Source of the DNA: Mycobacterium vicinigordonae
Lineage (GTDB): Bacteria > Actinomycetota > Actinomycetes > Mycobacteriales > Mycobacteriaceae
NCBI RefSeq assembly: GCF_013466425.1
Contig: NZ_CP059165.1
Location: 496,001-560,000, forward strand
Reading direction: 5' to 3'
DNA: 64,000 nucleotides
In this document: positions 38,037-48,937 of the stretch, piece after piece
Layout of the letters: every line of letters begins with the position of its first letter
How positions within the stretch are numbered: position 1 is the first letter of the stretch
Translations under genes and position numbers: made by a program
The notes under the pieces: model-generated
The model's input: only the letters and a program-made list of their open reading frames with translations
What the model was told of the DNA's origin: nothing
The model's database searches: none

Positions 38037-38170
38037 CACAGCATAATCCGCATATCACAGGCGGGCACGGTATCGGTGCTCTATGTTTGAACGGGTTGGT
38101 CGGGCATGCTTAAGCTATCACCGTCTGTGTTGTCAACGACGACTCACGCAGTTGTTAGGAGCGTAGAAGC

Positions 38171-38791
38171 TTGCGTCGAGCACCGTCAGGAGTCGTAGCC
38201 GGTATGGAGCATGTTGTTCTTCTCGACGACAGTGGGTTTGCCTGCGGGACAGCCGAAAAGCGGACTGTCCACCACGAGGCCACACCCCTGCACCTCGCCT
38301 ATTCGTGTTACATATTCGACTCGGCGGGACGTCTCTATGTCACCAGGCGCTCCTCGACGAAAGCAACGTGGCCTGGAATATGGACCAATAGTTGTTGCGG
38401 GCACCCGGCGCCCGGAGAGGCTTTGACCCACGCAGTACGGCGTCGGGTTCGTGAGGAACTCAGTGTCACGCTCACCGATCTCAAGCTCATATTGCCTGAT
38501 TTCCGCTACCGAGCGGTGATGGGCAACGGGATCGTCGAAAACGAGATCTGTCCAGTATTCTCGGCGACGACCTCGCAAGTGCCGCAACCCGATCCAGCCG
38601 AGACGGACTCCATCCGTACGTTCGAATGGACAGACTTTGTTCAAAGTGTCAAACGGGGCACGTTTGTTGTGTCGCCGTGGTGCCGCGATCAGGTGTCTGC
38701 ACTCGCTACGTTGGACGCGAATCCTGACAACTGGCGTCCAGCTTCTGTGGACCTCCTTCCGCCGGCGGCCATCTGGTGTGATGCCTGCTGA
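38171..38791 (+). CDS. Isopentenyl-diphosphate delta-isomerase, type I, island paralogue
   Basis: 206 aa from a TTG with AGGAG 9 nt upstream (ATG at 38204 is a shorter option lacking a site). Nudix-fold type I IDI: NSCCGHP with catalytic Cys76, REEL (94-97) in the Nudix helix, and VENEICPVF with metal-ligand Glu123 and Glu125. It interconverts IPP and DMAPP. Mycobacteria already have idi elsewhere (Rv1745c), so this copy is presumably dedicated to the island, supplying DMAPP or isomerising a methylated IPP for the MiaA-type prenyltransferase about 490 nt downstream. Confidence 0.88.
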   Translation: MRRAPSGVVAGMEHVVLLDDSGFACGTAEKRTVHHEATPLHLAYSCYIFDSAGRLYVTRRSSTKATWPGIWTNSCCGHPAPGEALTHAVRRRVREELSVTLTDLKLILPDFRYRAVMGNGIVENEICPVFSATTSQVPQPDPAETDSIRTFEWTDFVQSVKRGTFVVSPWCRDQVSALATLDANPDNWRPASVDLLPPAAIWCDAC

Positions 38792-39283
38792 TAGTGACAG
38801 TGGCACCGGAGGATCGCGAGGATATCGGTCGGCAAGGTATGCGGCACACAACTTCGACAACTTGGCGCCAGTGCTCTCGCCACGCTGATTGTCGCTGATC
38901 AGAGCTCTAGGTACTTCGAATTAAAGAATGGCGTTTCAATTGCGCAGAGTGTCGTTGGCGCAACGAATTTGACTCCGCTGTCGGGATACTGGTATCTCCT
39001 TAGTAGATTTGTTCTCAGTGGGAATCGAGAACCGGGTAGACCAATTGAAATCCTTGCAGGTGGCTCACACGGCTGCGGCCGCGGTACGGCAAGGGACAGT
39101 CGTGCTATCGGTAGGAACGCCATGTCATTGGTAACTGCTCTCTCGGAGATACCGTCTTCGGTGACAGGGGATCCGGAAACCCTGGGGGTGCCGCCGAGTA
39201 AGTGCTCGTGCATCCCCTTGCCCTCAGGCGCTCGCGCCGGCAAGCGTGCAAGCAGCGGTACTGAAGAAGTCTTACGCGGATGA
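38781..39283 (+). pseudogene. Probable decayed or frameshifted gene between idi and miaA-like gene
   Basis: An ATG at 38781 overlaps the idi stop and opens 35 codons (MPADSDSGTGGSRGYRSARY...) that end at 38888. From ~38798 a different plus frame is open without a conventional start, reading LGASALATLIVADQSSRYFE then LKNGVSIAQSVVGATN, and runs to 39283, overlapping the miaA-like ATG. A single frameshift near 38860-38880 would join the two. A TTG at 38969 could start a 104-aa remnant. I do not recognise the product. Composition is patchy, which fits decay, but a genuine small gene is not excluded. Confidence 0.35.
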
Positions 39284-40239
39284 GACCAATTGCGATCATT
39301 GGACCAACAGGAACCGGCAAGTCGGCATTGGCGCTCGGCATTGCGGAACGGCTCAGCGGCAAGACCGCGGTAGAAATTGTGAACGCCGATGCGATTCAAC
39401 TTTACCGGGGCATGGATATCGGAACAGCAAAGGTGCCTATTGCTGCGCGCCGTCGTGTTCCCCATCATCAGATCGACGTACTTGAGGTAACCCAAACCGC
39501 CAGCGTCGAGAGCTATCAGCGGGCGGCCAAGGCAGACGTCGAAGCTATCATCGACCGCGGAGGGCTGCCGGTTCTAGTCGGCGGTTCGATGCTCTACATT
39601 CAAGCGCTGCTGGACAACTGGTCGTTTCCAGAGACCGACCAAGCCGTCCGCGAGCGATGGGAGCTGCGGCTTGCTGAAGTCGGAGCTACGGAGTTGCACT
39701 CTGAGCTGGCCCGTCGCGACCCCGCCGCAGCCGCGGCGATTCCCGCGGGCGACGCCCGGCGCACGGTGCGCGCGCTTGAAGTAATCGAAATCACCGGCCG
39801 ACCGTTTTCGGCATCGGCGCCACGTATAGGCCGTCCACAGTGGGACACTGTGATCGTCGGATTGGACTGTGACACAAAGCTTCTCGACGAGCGTTTGACG
39901 CAAAGGACCAATGCGATGTTCGCGCAGGGCCTGGTCGAAGAGGTCGTATCGCTGCTCAGGATCGGGCTAGGTAAAGGTGTGACTGCGTCGCGCGCGCTGG
40001 GATATGCGCAGATCCTCACTGCCCTACGGGAGGGTGGTGACGTCAACTCGCTTCAAGACGCCCGGGAAAAGACCTGCCTTGCGACGCGTCGCCACGTTCG
40101 ACGGCAGCGGTCGTGGTTTCGTCGGGACCATCGGGTGCAGTGGCTCGACGTCAGCGATGCAACCCGGGCTCGCGAACAGCTCACTATCGATTCGGCGTTG
40201 CGCGCCTGGCGAACTCAGCCCCACGGAGTAAGCGCATAG
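39280..40239 (+). CDS. MiaA-type dimethylallyltransferase, island paralogue
   Basis: 319 aa. The P-loop GPTGTGKS is at residues 8-15. [17 protein letters not shown] (~36-52), HHQIDVLE (~66-73), [11 protein letters not shown] (~101-111) and [13 protein letters not shown] (~157-169) are all family motifs, and the C-terminal region retains a tRNA-binding-like basic segment ([20 protein letters not shown]). MiaA transfers the dimethylallyl group of DMAPP to A37 of tRNA; related adenylate IPTs use AMP/ADP/ATP. The housekeeping miaA is elsewhere (Rv2727c), so this is an extra copy. It may accept a methylated prenyl donor made by the island methyltransferase. Full length (~314 in M. tuberculosis), no obvious lesion. 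Confidence 0.87.
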   Translation: MRPIAIIGPTGTGKSALALGIAERLSGKTAVEIVNADAIQLYRGMDIGTAKVPIAARRRVPHHQIDVLEVTQTASVESYQRAAKADVEAIIDRGGLPVLVGGSMLYIQALLDNWSFPETDQAVRERWELRLAEVGATELHSELARRDPAAAAAIPAGDARRTVRALEVIEITGRPFSASAPRIGRPQWDTVIVGLDCDTKLLDERLTQRTNAMFAQGLVEEVVSLLRIGLGKGVTASRALGYAQILTALREGGDVNSLQDAREKTCLATRRHVRRQRSWFRRDHRVQWLDVSDATRAREQLTIDSALRAWRTQPHGVSA

Positions 40240-40357
40240 GACAGGCCAAATTCAGGACGCGACTAAGGGTGTCGGCGACGGATTGAGAATGACCCTTTAG
40301 CGTCGGAACGGAATTGACCCCAATGCGCCGAAGGACTCCCGGATCCCAGCTGACGGG

Positions 40358-40763
<406 letters not shown>

Positions 40764-40796
40764 GCCATCGGCCACCACCGCGGCAATACTGGAGGC

Positions 40797-41408
40797 ATGG
40801 TTGACGAGCATCCGGATGCCGTTCGGGTCATCGCGTTGTACGACCGTCACGCTGGGGTGTGGTCACGCGACCGAGGAGCAAAGCTGACCGAACGCACGTG
40901 GCTGGATCGATTCGTGGCGGCTTTGCCCGATCAGCGCACCGTCCTCGACGTGGGCTGCGGAACGGCGGTGCCCATTGGTCAGTACTTGATCGACGAGAGA
41001 TGTCAGCTTCACGGGGTCGACTCGTCGAGCGCGATAATCGCGATGACCAGAAAGCGCTTCCCAGATCACCGGTGGGATGTCACCGACATGCGCACGCTGG
41101 CTCTTAACCGCCGATTTGATGGAATCATCGCCTGGGACAGTCTATTTCACCTATCGCCGCATCATCAGAGACGCATGTTCCCGATCTTCGCGCAACACGC
41201 GGCACCAGGCGCAGTGCTGATGTTCAACAGCGGCCCATCAGCCGGCGAGCAGATCGGCACCTACCAGGGCGAACCGCTCTACCACGCCAGCCTCGACCCC
41301 TCTGAGTACCGCACGCTACTCGCCGACAACGGTTTCGAGGTCATCGCACACACCGTCACAGACCCCACGTGCGGGCAACGCACCGTCTGGCTGGCACGGA
41401 CGGCGTAG
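40797..41408 (+). CDS. Class I SAM-dependent methyltransferase inside the IS remnant
   Basis: 203 aa. Motif I VLDVGCGTAVPIGQYL (~49-64), then GVDSSSAIIAMTRKRFP, DVTDMRTL and a post-I segment FDGIIAWDSLFHLSPHHQRR identify a Rossmann methyltransferase of the UbiE/small-molecule type. GGAGG stands immediately before the ATG, closer than ideal. It lies between the istB fragment and the right-hand IS end, so it may be a passenger gene. Substrate unknown; it has no clear link to the cytokinin-like genes, although a second methylation role there cannot be excluded. Confidence 0.72.
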   Translation: MVDEHPDAVRVIALYDRHAGVWSRDRGAKLTERTWLDRFVAALPDQRTVLDVGCGTAVPIGQYLIDERCQLHGVDSSSAIIAMTRKRFPDHRWDVTDMRTLALNRRFDGIIAWDSLFHLSPHHQRRMFPIFAQHAAPGAVLMFNSGPSAGEQIGTYQGEPLYHASLDPSEYRTLLADNGFEVIAHTVTDPTCGQRTVWLARTA

Positions 41409-41834
41409 CCCAACACGGCGCGCCAACCTCCGCATCACCGACAGTTGAGCCCTGCCGACGACCTCTGCGAGGAGGTCTCGTTCGAGAGAGGGGTCAATCT
41501 CAACTCGTCACAAGGGGGTCAATTCCAACTTGCCGTTGACAAAGGGTTTCGAGCCTCGAGGTCGGCGAAATCGGCGCGCAAAACCGGGACGCTCGCGGCG
41601 GGGCGGCGATCTGGTGGAGACTTTCAAGTCGCTGAGCTCTGCCGCCACCCACCTGACCAGACACTGGCTGCAGACGAGCTATCACCATGCTTGGCACAGC
41701 CATTCTCTTTGCACCGCCAGGAATTTCGGCTGACCAGCGGACAGGCGTTCGCATTCTACGAACAATCAGTACAGGAGTCGGCTTGCAGCGCGGGCGCTCC
41801 GCGGCGCCGTGAGGCGTGCTGCTATGCAAAACGC
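41409..41834. other. Intergenic stretch with IS end, left of PE_PGRS stop
   Basis: This holds the right-hand IS21-like end sequences (to ~41560), then ~270 nt with no convincing gene. Open frames on both strands look like fragments of mobile DNA or read-through of the repetitive PE_PGRS end. Confidence 0.4.
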
Positions 41835-44800
41835 TCAGCCATGTTGGCCGGCGGCGCCGCCGAGACCGGAGGACCCGCCCAGACCGCCGGGCGGGTTGCC
41901 GACACCCCCAAAGCCGCCGCCGCCACCGTTGCCGCCGACACCGCCGGATGCGCCGTCGCCCGTGCCGCCGTCACCGCCGTCACCGCCCAGTCCGCCGGGG
42001 CCCCCGTTGCCGCCGTTGCCTTTGCCGGCCGATTGTCCGCCCGCGCCGCCGCTGCCTCCGACGCCGCCTCCACCGCCAGCGCCGCCGGCCTGGCCGGTGA
42101 CAACGCCGGACCCACCGTTACCACCGGTACCGCCGTTGCCGCCGATGCCGCCGGTACCGCCATTCCCGTCACCGGACGCGCCGCCACCGAGCCCCCCAAC
42201 GCCGCCCGAGCCACCCTTGCCGCCGGCTTGGCCTGCCCCGCCGACGGCACCCTCGCCGCCTTGGCCGCCGGTGCCGCCCTGACCGGCATCGGCGTTGTAG
42301 TAGCCGGTACCCCCGACGCCGCCGGTGCCGCCCACTCCGCCGGCACCCCCGCTGCCCTGATTGCCCGCGGTGCCCGCGCCGGCGCCAGGTTGGCCGAAGG
42401 TACCGCCGTTACCGCCGTTACCGCCTGCCCCACCGGTTTCCCCGGCGTCGTTGCCGTCGTTGTAGCCGCCGTAACCGCCGCCACCTCCCCGGCCGCCTTG
42501 ACCACCACCGCCGCCGTTGCCGTTGGCGGAACCAGCCGGCGCCGCCCCGCCCGTACCGCCCTGGCCCCCTCCGCCACCGACGCCACCGGTGAAACCGGTC
42601 TGGTTACCGCCGCCGCTGGCACCGTAGCCGCCGGTGCCGCCCAGGCCTCCCTGCCCCCCGTTGCCAGCCGCAGCCCCGCCGGGTCCCGGTGTGCCGCCGG
42701 TGCCGCCGTTGCCACCGACACCGCCTGCCCAGCCGTTACCCGAACCGCTGCTATCGCCGTAACCGCCCTGGCCGCCGGTACCGCCGTCACCGCCGTTGCC
42801 GCCGATACCGCCCGCGCCAGGATTCCCGCCGGTACCTCCGGTGCCACCTATTCCGCCCTGGGCGCCGGCCGAATCCTGACCCGTCCCCCCATAACCGCCG
42901 CCCCCGCCGACGCCGCCCGTTCCACCGTTGCCGCCGACGCCCGCCTTGCCGCCGGTGCCCGGATCGCCGCCGGTACCGCCGTTGCCGCCGTTGCCGCCCG
43001 CGAAGCCGTTCTGCTGGTAGTTGCCCGGACCGCCGTATCCGCCACCACCGCCGGCACCACCCGTACCACCATTGCCGGCCGTGCCGCCGGTACCGCTATT
43101 GCCGCCTTCGCCACCCGTGCCGCCCATCCCGCCGGTACCGCCGGGTTGGTCTATCCTGCCCGCACCACCGAAGCCACCGGTCCCACCAGTACCCCCATCA
43201 CCGCCGGTGCCCCAGGCCACCTGGCTGCCGTCACCGGACGTACCGCCAGCCGCCGCATTTCCGCCGTTTCCGCCGTTGCCGCCCCTGCCGCCGGTTTCGT
43301 GTGGGCTGTTGCCGCCGTATCCGCCGTATCCGCCGTCGCCGCCGTCGCCACCGTAGCCGCCGTAGTGTGAAGATCCGGCGATTGCGTCGCCGCCGACCCC
43401 GCCGTTCCCGCCGACCCCGCCGTTGCCGCCGGTTCCGGAGGTGCCGCTGCTACCGGGACCTTGGCCGCTCCAGCCCCCGGTACCGCCCTGGCCGGCGTCG
43501 CCGCCGTAACCACCATTGCCGCCGCCGGAGCCGGTATCGGCCGCTCCGGAGCCGCCGTCACCGCCGTTGCCGCCGTTGCCGCCCGTCCCGCCGTCGCCGT
43601 TGACGCCGCCGAGGGTAGCGCCGCCCCCATTGCCGCCGTTCCCGGCGAGGCCGCCTCCGCCGCCTGTGTGACCGGTGCCGGCTGCGCCGGCGGCACCGTT
43701 ACCACCGTTGCCGCCAGTACCTCCCACGCCGCCGGTGCCCACGCTGCCGCCGGTTCCGCCGGTTCCGGCCAGGCCGCTCTGCCCGCCAACTCCGCCGTCT
43801 CCGCCGTTGCCGCCCTTGCCGGCACCGGAGCCGGTGTCGGCGGTGCCGCTGCCGCCGTTTCCTCCGGTACCCCCGGCGCCGCCGATCCCGCCGCTGCCGT
43901 TGGTGCCGCCGGCGCCGCTGTTACCGCCTGTCCCACCCCAGCCGCCATTCGCCGCGTTGGTGCCGTTACCGCCGGAGCCGGCTGCGGCGTTGGCGCCCGC
44001 GCCGCCCTGGCCGCCGGTGCCGCCCCGGCCGCCGGTGCCGTAGGCGCCGACGGTTCCGCCGTTCCCGCCGGTCCCGGCGGCCCCACCCGCGCCGGCGTCG
44101 CCGCCGTCGCCGCCGTTGCCACCGACGCTTGGGCCGCTGCCAGTGTCGGCCGCGCCCTGCCCGCCGGTACCGCCCATTCCTCCGTCGCCGCCGCGCCCGC
44201 CGTTGCCGTTGGCCGCGCCGGAGCCGGCATTGCCCCCGCCGCCGCCGGCGCCGCCATGGCCGCCGGCGGCGCCCTCCTGGCCGGTAAGGCCCGTACCGCC
44301 CTTGCCGCCCGATCCGCCGATGCCGCCGTCGCCCCCTGCGCCGTTGTGGCCGAACAATCCGGCAGTGCCACCGGCGCCGCCCGGCCCGCCGGAACCGCCA
44401 CCGGCGCCCTGCTGGCCGGTTGAGCCCGCACCACCATCGCCACCATTGCCGCCGGCCCCGCCGGCACCGGCGTGACCCAGCAGACCGGCGTTCCCACCGG
44501 CCCCGCCGCTTCCGCCCGCCCCGCCGGCCATGCCACCGGCACCGGCCAGACCGGCTCCGCCCATGCCACCGGCTCCGCCGTTGCCCCAAAGACAGCCGCC
44601 ATTCCCGCCGGCGCCCCCGGCGCCGCCGGGCCCGCCGGGCCCGCCGATGCCGCCATTGCCGAGCAGCCCGGCCGACCCGCCAGCCCCGCCGGCGGCTCCG
44701 GCATTGGTGCTGGCCCCGCCGTTGCCGCCGTTGCCGTACAAAATCCCGCCGGGCCCGCCGGCCGTGCCGACGCCGTTGACGGTCATTCCGTCGGCGCCGT

Positions 44801-45146
44801 TTCCGATCAGCGGTCGGCCCAGGAGTGTGTTGGTGGGTGCGTTAACCAGACCCAGCAGGCCCTTGTTTGCGTTTTCGGCGGACAGGTATGTGTTCGAGGC
44901 GGCGTACAGGCTGGTGGTGAACTGATCGTGGAAAGCCGCGGCCTGGCGGGCCAGCTCTTGGTAGCTCTGGGCATGCTGGGCGAACAGTGCCGCGATGGCG
45001 GTGGAGACCTCGTCGGCGGCGGCGCTGGCCACTGCGGTGGTGGTGCCGGCAGCCGCTGCGTTACCGCTGGCGAGCTGAGCCCCGATCGCCTTGACGTCGG
45101 CGGCCACCGCGGCCATGACTTCCGGAGCAACCAGTGCATGCGCCAA
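41835..45146 (-). CDS. PE_PGRS family protein
   Basis: 1103 aa. The N-terminal ~95 residues are a PE domain ([20 protein letters not shown], then [32 protein letters not shown]). The PGRS linker [13 protein letters not shown] follows, then more than 950 residues of GGxGG/GGAGG repeats with ADTGSG-type interruptions. PE_PGRS proteins are exported by type VII secretion (ESX-5) and are surface or secreted. Long plus-strand frames over this region are mirror images of the GGC/GCC codon bias. The gene immediately borders the accessory island; recombination among PGRS repeats could have helped insertion. Confidence 0.92.
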   Translation of the reverse strand: MAHALVAPEVMAAVAADVKAIGAQLASGNAAAAGTTTAVASAAADEVSTAIAALFAQHAQSYQELARQAAAFHDQFTTSLYAASNTYLSAENANKGLLGLVNAPTNTLLGRPLIGNGADGMTVNGVGTAGGPGGILYGNGGNGGASTNAGAAGGAGGSAGLLGNGGIGGPGGPGGAGGAGGNGGCLWGNGGAGGMGGAGLAGAGGMAGGAGGSGGAGGNAGLLGHAGAGGAGGNGGDGGAGSTGQQGAGGGSGGPGGAGGTAGLFGHNGAGGDGGIGGSGGKGGTGLTGQEGAAGGHGGAGGGGGNAGSGAANGNGGRGGDGGMGGTGGQGAADTGSGPSVGGNGGDGGDAGAGGAAGTGGNGGTVGAYGTGGRGGTGGQGGAGANAAAGSGGNGTNAANGGWGGTGGNSGAGGTNGSGGIGGAGGTGGNGGSGTADTGSGAGKGGNGGDGGVGGQSGLAGTGGTGGSVGTGGVGGTGGNGGNGAAGAAGTGHTGGGGGLAGNGGNGGGATLGGVNGDGGTGGNGGNGGDGGSGAADTGSGGGNGGYGGDAGQGGTGGWSGQGPGSSGTSGTGGNGGVGGNGGVGGDAIAGSSHYGGYGGDGGDGGYGGYGGNSPHETGGRGGNGGNGGNAAAGGTSGDGSQVAWGTGGDGGTGGTGGFGGAGRIDQPGGTGGMGGTGGEGGNSGTGGTAGNGGTGGAGGGGGYGGPGNYQQNGFAGGNGGNGGTGGDPGTGGKAGVGGNGGTGGVGGGGGYGGTGQDSAGAQGGIGGTGGTGGNPGAGGIGGNGGDGGTGGQGGYGDSSGSGNGWAGGVGGNGGTGGTPGPGGAAAGNGGQGGLGGTGGYGASGGGNQTGFTGGVGGGGGQGGTGGAAPAGSANGNGGGGGQGGRGGGGGYGGYNDGNDAGETGGAGGNGGNGGTFGQPGAGAGTAGNQGSGGAGGVGGTGGVGGTGYYNADAGQGGTGGQGGEGAVGGAGQAGGKGGSGGVGGLGGGASGDGNGGTGGIGGNGGTGGNGGSGVVTGQAGGAGGGGGVGGSGGAGGQSAGKGNGGNGGPGGLGGDGGDGGTGDGASGGVGGNGGGGGFGGVGNPPGGLGGSSGLGGAAGQHG

Positions 45147-45353
45147 CGGGCACCTCGCTGTATTCGCGGGTCAACTAGAAAGCCGTCACGCCGCGTAAGC
45201 ATCAGTCACGGCGATGGATTTGACGATGCTAGCGCCAACAATTGACGCTGGGACGGAAATCCAGGATTTCGAAAGATGTTCAGTCGCAGTCGCTCTAGAC
45301 GAATTCAATTCTAAAATGAGGTCGGATGGCGAATCCCAATCGCGGTCGGGCGA

Positions 45354-47060
45354 TCAGCCGCAGACAGCGCCAATCGCGGCTGAGCCAACCAGCTTGACGT
45401 ACTTCGCGAGCACGCCGGTCTTGTAGCGCGGTGGTGGGGGCGTGAAACCTTGCCGCCTCGAGGCGAATTCGTCGTCGTCGAGCAATACATCCAACGTCTT
45501 ATCGGACACGTCGAGGCGGATCCGGTCGCCGTCCCGCAGGAACGCGATCGGCCCGGCATCGACGGCCTCGGGCGCAATATGCCCGACGCACAACCCGGTG
45601 GTGCCACCGGAGAACCGGCCGTCGGTCAACAGCAGCACGTCCTTGCCCAGCCCGGCGCCCTTGATCGCGCCGGTGATGGCGAGCATCTCGCGCATCCCGG
45701 GCCCGCCCTTGGGGCCTTCGTAGCGGATCACCACCGCGTCACCCTTGGTGATGGTGCCGTCCTCGAGCGCATCGAGGGCGGCCCGTTCACCATCGAAAAC
45801 CCTTGCGGTGCCTTCGAACACGTCGGAGTCGAAGCCGGCCGACTTGACCACAGCACCTTCCGGGGCCAGCGATCCGTGCAAGATGGTGATGCCACCGGTG
45901 GGGTGGATCGGATTGCTCAGCGCGCGCAGCACCTTGCCGTCCGGGTCGGGCGGGGCGATATCGGCCAGGTTCTGCGCGACCGTCTTGCCGGTCACCGTCA
46001 GGCAGCCACCGTGCAGCAGGCCCGCGTCCAGCAGCGCCTTCATGATCACCGGCACCCCGCCGATGTGGTCGACATGAGACATAACGTGCCGGCCGAACGG
46101 CTTGACGTCCGCCAGATGCGGAACCTTCGAACCGATCCGGCTGAAGTCCTCCAGCGACAGCTGGACCTCCGCCTCGTGCGCGATGGCCAGCAGGTGCAGC
46201 ACCGCGTTGGTTGAGCCGCCGAACGCCATCACCACAGCGATCGCGTTCTCGAACGCCTCCCTAGTCATGATGTCGCGCGCGGTGATGCCACGCCGCAGCA
46301 ACTCGACGACGGCGGCGCCGCTGCGGCGGGCGAACCCGTCGCGACGTCGGTCGGTCGCGGGGGGCGCCGCACTGCCGGGCAGCGACATGCCCAGCGCCTC
46401 GGCCGCACTGGCCATGGTGTTAGCGGTGTACATGCCGCCACAGGCGCCTTCGCCGGGACAGATGGCGCGTTCAATGGCGTCGACGTCTTCGCGGCTCATC
46501 AATCCGCGCGAGCAGGCGCCGACAGCCTCGAAGGCGTCGATGATCGTGACTTCGCGCTCGCTGCCGTCGGACAGCTTGGCCACCCCCGGCAGGATCGAGC
46601 CGGCGTAGAGGAACACCGAGGCCAGGTCGAGGCGGGCGGCGGCCATCAACATTCCAGGCAGCGACTTGTCGCAGCCGGCCAGCAGCACCGAGCCATCCAG
46701 GCGCTCGGCCTGCATGACGGTTTCGACGCTGTCGGCGATCACCTCGCGCGAGACCAGGGAGAAGTGCATGCCCTCGTGCCCCATCGAAATGCCGTCGGAC
46801 ACCGAGATCGTTCCGAACTCCAGCGGGTACCCGCCAGCCTGGAACACACCCTCTTTGACAGCCTGAGCTAGCCGATCCAGGGACAGGTTGCACGGTGTGA
46901 TCTCGTTCCAGGACGATGCCACCCCAATCTGCGGCTTCGCGAAGTCCTCGTCGACCATGCCTACGGCGCGCAGCATCCCGCGGGCGGCGGTCTTCTCCAG
47001 ACCGTCGGTGACGTCGCGGCTGCGGGGTTTGATGTCGGCTTGATCAGATCTTGAGGGCAT
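45354..47060 (-). CDS. ilvD: Dihydroxy-acid dehydratase
   Basis: 568 aa from the ATG at 47060; open sequence to 47624 upstream is antisense to ricR. Fe-S dehydratase of branched-chain amino acid synthesis (2,3-dihydroxy-isovalerate to 2-ketoisovalerate and the isoleucine counterpart). Visible motifs: [20 protein letters not shown] with the first cluster Cys, [14 protein letters not shown] with the second, [17 protein letters not shown] with the third, and the C-terminal [21 protein letters not shown]. Same place as Rv0189c, divergent from ricR, so its promoter lies next to the RicR operator. Confidence 0.93.
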   Translation of the reverse strand: MPSRSDQADIKPRSRDVTDGLEKTAARGMLRAVGMVDEDFAKPQIGVASSWNEITPCNLSLDRLAQAVKEGVFQAGGYPLEFGTISVSDGISMGHEGMHFSLVSREVIADSVETVMQAERLDGSVLLAGCDKSLPGMLMAAARLDLASVFLYAGSILPGVAKLSDGSEREVTIIDAFEAVGACSRGLMSREDVDAIERAICPGEGACGGMYTANTMASAAEALGMSLPGSAAPPATDRRRDGFARRSGAAVVELLRRGITARDIMTREAFENAIAVVMAFGGSTNAVLHLLAIAHEAEVQLSLEDFSRIGSKVPHLADVKPFGRHVMSHVDHIGGVPVIMKALLDAGLLHGGCLTVTGKTVAQNLADIAPPDPDGKVLRALSNPIHPTGGITILHGSLAPEGAVVKSAGFDSDVFEGTARVFDGERAALDALEDGTITKGDAVVIRYEGPKGGPGMREMLAITGAIKGAGLGKDVLLLTDGRFSGGTTGLCVGHIAPEAVDAGPIAFLRDGDRIRLDVSDKTLDVLLDDDEFASRRQGFTPPPPRYKTGVLAKYVKLVGSAAIGAVCG

Positions 47061-47117
47061 TCTGCAAGTATGCGGTGCGCCATGATCCCGCCAAAATCCG
47101 CCATCATCAGCGCGACA

Positions 47118-47132
47118 TACCCCAGCGGGGTA
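47118..47132. promoter_or_regulatory. RicR operator upstream of ricR
   Basis: TACCCCAGCGGGGTA has the same half-sites as the mymT box at 28444. It ends 12 nt before the ricR ATG, overlapping its core promoter, and lies 58 nt from the divergent ilvD start. Copper-responsive autoregulation is established for RicR. Confidence 0.85.
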
Positions 47133-47144
47133 TACACTAGGCCG

Positions 47145-47435
47145 ATGACAGCACCGCACGGGTACGCACAGGAGAAGGACAATTATGCCAAGCGGTTGCG
47201 GCGCATCGAGGGCCAGGTGCGCGGCATTGCGCGCATGATCGACGAGGACAAATACTGCATCGACGTCCTCACCCAGATCAGCGCCGTGAACAGCGCTCTG
47301 CGGTCGGTGGCGCTGAACCTGCTCGACGAACACCTGAACCACTGCGTCACCCGCGCCGTGGCCGAAGGCGGCCCGGACGCCGACGGCAAGCTCGCCGAAG
47401 CCTCGGCAGCCATTGCGCGTCTCGTCCGTTCTTGA
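47145..47435 (+). CDS. ricR: Copper-sensing repressor RicR (CsoR family)
   Basis: 96 aa from the ATG at 47145; an upstream in-frame ATG would run through the operator. DUF156/CsoR four-helix fold with the Cu(I) ligands Cys38 (KYCIDV), His63 and Cys67 (DEHLNHC). N-terminal helix [19 protein letters not shown] is the DNA-binding signature. Matches Rv0190. Copper binding lifts repression of mymT, ricR and other copper-resistance genes; both matching operators in this window support that. Confidence 0.93.
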   Translation: MTAPHGYAQEKDNYAKRLRRIEGQVRGIARMIDEDKYCIDVLTQISAVNSALRSVALNLLDEHLNHCVTRAVAEGGPDADGKLAEASAAIARLVRS

Positions 47436-47558
47436 TCTGTGCGGGCGTGTTGAAACGCAATGTCGGCTGATGCGGGGCCGCGTTGCGTACCGTGAGAGCT
47501 GGACAAAAGTCGTGCCCGTGAGCCATCGCAGCACCCGGCCGACTGCGTGCCCCACACT

Positions 47559-48818
47559 ATGACTGCCATGACTGCCGAACCCGCAACCGCCGCACGAACG
47601 TGGACGCCACGGATCGCGGTTCAACTGACGGTGCTGGCGTCCGCTGCCTTCATCTACGTCACCGCCGAGCTGCTTCCGGTCGGCGCCCTATCGGCGATGG
47701 CCAAGAACCTGCACGTCACGGTGGTGTGGGTAGGGACGCTGCTGTCCTGGTATGCCTTTGTCGCCGCGCTGACGACGGTCCCGCTGGTGCGCTGGACCGC
47801 GCACTGGCCGCGCCGACGAGCCTTGCTACTGAGCCTGGTGTGCCTGACCGTCTCACAGCTGGTCTCGGCGCTTGCGCCCAATTTCGCGGTGCTGGCCGCC
47901 GGGCGGGTGCTGTGTGCGATCACGCACGGCCTGCTGTGGTCGGTGATCGCCCCGATCGCCACCCGCCTGGTGCCGGCCAGTCATGCCGGCCGCGCCACCA
48001 TGTCGATCTACATCGGAACGAGCTTGGCGCTGGTAATCGGCAGCCCGCTGACCGCTGCCCTGAGCCTGATGTGGGGATGGCGGCTGGCCGCGGTCTGCAT
48101 CACCGTCGCGGCCGCCGTCGTCACCGTGGCGGCCCGGCTGGTATTGCCCAAGATGACGCTGACCGACGACCAGCTGCAATACGTGGGCTCGCGGTCGACG
48201 CACCACCGCAATCGGGGTCTGATCATCGTCAGCCTGATCACCATGGTCGGCGTAACCGGACACTTCGTCTCCTACACCTACATCGTCGAGATCATCAAAC
48301 AGGTGGTCGGCGTGCGGGGAGCCAACGTGGCGTGGGTGCTGGCCGCATACGGTGTCGCCGGAGTGCTGGCGGTGGGGCTGGTGGCGCGGCCGCTGGACCG
48401 CCGCCCCAAAGGCGCGATCATCATCTGCATGACCGGGCTGACCACGGCATGTGCCCTGCTCAGCATGTTGGCTTACGGGTGGCAACGCTCGGCGCTGACG
48501 GCGCTGACGATTGGGGTCGGTGCAATCGTGTTGTGGGGCGCGACGGCCACCGCGGTGTCGCCGATGCTGCAGGCCGCGGCGATGCGCGCCGGCGCCGACG
48601 ACCCCGACGGTGCCTCCGGGCTGTATGTGACGGCGTTCCAGGTCGGCATCATGGCCGGGTCGCTGGTCGGTGGTCTGCTGTACGAGCGCAGCGTGGCGAT
48701 GATGCTCACGGCCTCGGCGGGCTTGATGGCCATTGCATTGCTGGCGATGACCGCGATTCGCCAGGTGATCGAATCCCCTGCCGACGAACCCGCGACGGCA
48801 ATTTCACAGGACGGCTAA
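47559..48818 (+). CDS. MFS drug efflux transporter (Rv0191-like)
   Basis: 419 aa from ATG 47559 (GTG 47547 and ATG 47568 also possible). Twelve hydrophobic segments with the DHA1-type motif after helix 2 ([16 protein letters not shown]) and a motif-C-like [15 protein letters not shown] in helix 5. M. tuberculosis Rv0191 is reported to export chloramphenicol. It lies downstream of ricR, about 120 nt away, and is not clearly coupled to it. Confidence 0.85.
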   Translation: MTAMTAEPATAARTWTPRIAVQLTVLASAAFIYVTAELLPVGALSAMAKNLHVTVVWVGTLLSWYAFVAALTTVPLVRWTAHWPRRRALLLSLVCLTVSQLVSALAPNFAVLAAGRVLCAITHGLLWSVIAPIATRLVPASHAGRATMSIYIGTSLALVIGSPLTAALSLMWGWRLAAVCITVAAAVVTVAARLVLPKMTLTDDQLQYVGSRSTHHRNRGLIIVSLITMVGVTGHFVSYTYIVEIIKQVVGVRGANVAWVLAAYGVAGVLAVGLVARPLDRRPKGAIIICMTGLTTACALLSMLAYGWQRSALTALTIGVGAIVLWGATATAVSPMLQAAAMRAGADDPDGASGLYVTAFQVGIMAGSLVGGLLYERSVAMMLTASAGLMAIALLAMTAIRQVIESPADEPATAISQDG

Positions 48819-48937
48819 CGCCGCAGCTCAGCGCTGTGAAGCGGGGTCTGTAACGGTCGCGCCGAGCTTCGCGAATGGCTATCCGTTGACTTCGTTGTGC
48901 CACACTGGGGCGGAGTATGAGACCGGAGGGGAAGATT

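Noticed and set aside
37370..38113. 247-aa plus-strand frame in the island
   Set aside because: Its translation has scattered Cys/His and no pattern, while the minus-strand frame over the same DNA looks globular. Kept only as an uncertain alternative.
38899..39495. 198-aa minus-strand frame overlapping the miaA-like start
   Set aside because: It overlaps the P-loop region of an evident MiaA gene and has no recognisable domain.
29427..40239. 2-methylisoborneol (terpene) biosynthesis island
   Set aside because: The methyltransferase resembles GPP methyltransferases, but no terpene cyclase is present, while LOG, MiaA, MiaB and IDI point to adenine prenylation.
41445..44925. Large plus-strand reading frames rich in Ala/Thr or Pro over 41.4-44.9 kb
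   Set aside because: They are antisense images of the PE_PGRS Gly-rich repeats, which have a clear PE domain and stop on the minus strand.
45354..47624. 756-aa extended version of ilvD
   Set aside because: The additional N-terminal part is antisense to ricR and its operator; ATG 47060 gives the normal IlvD length.
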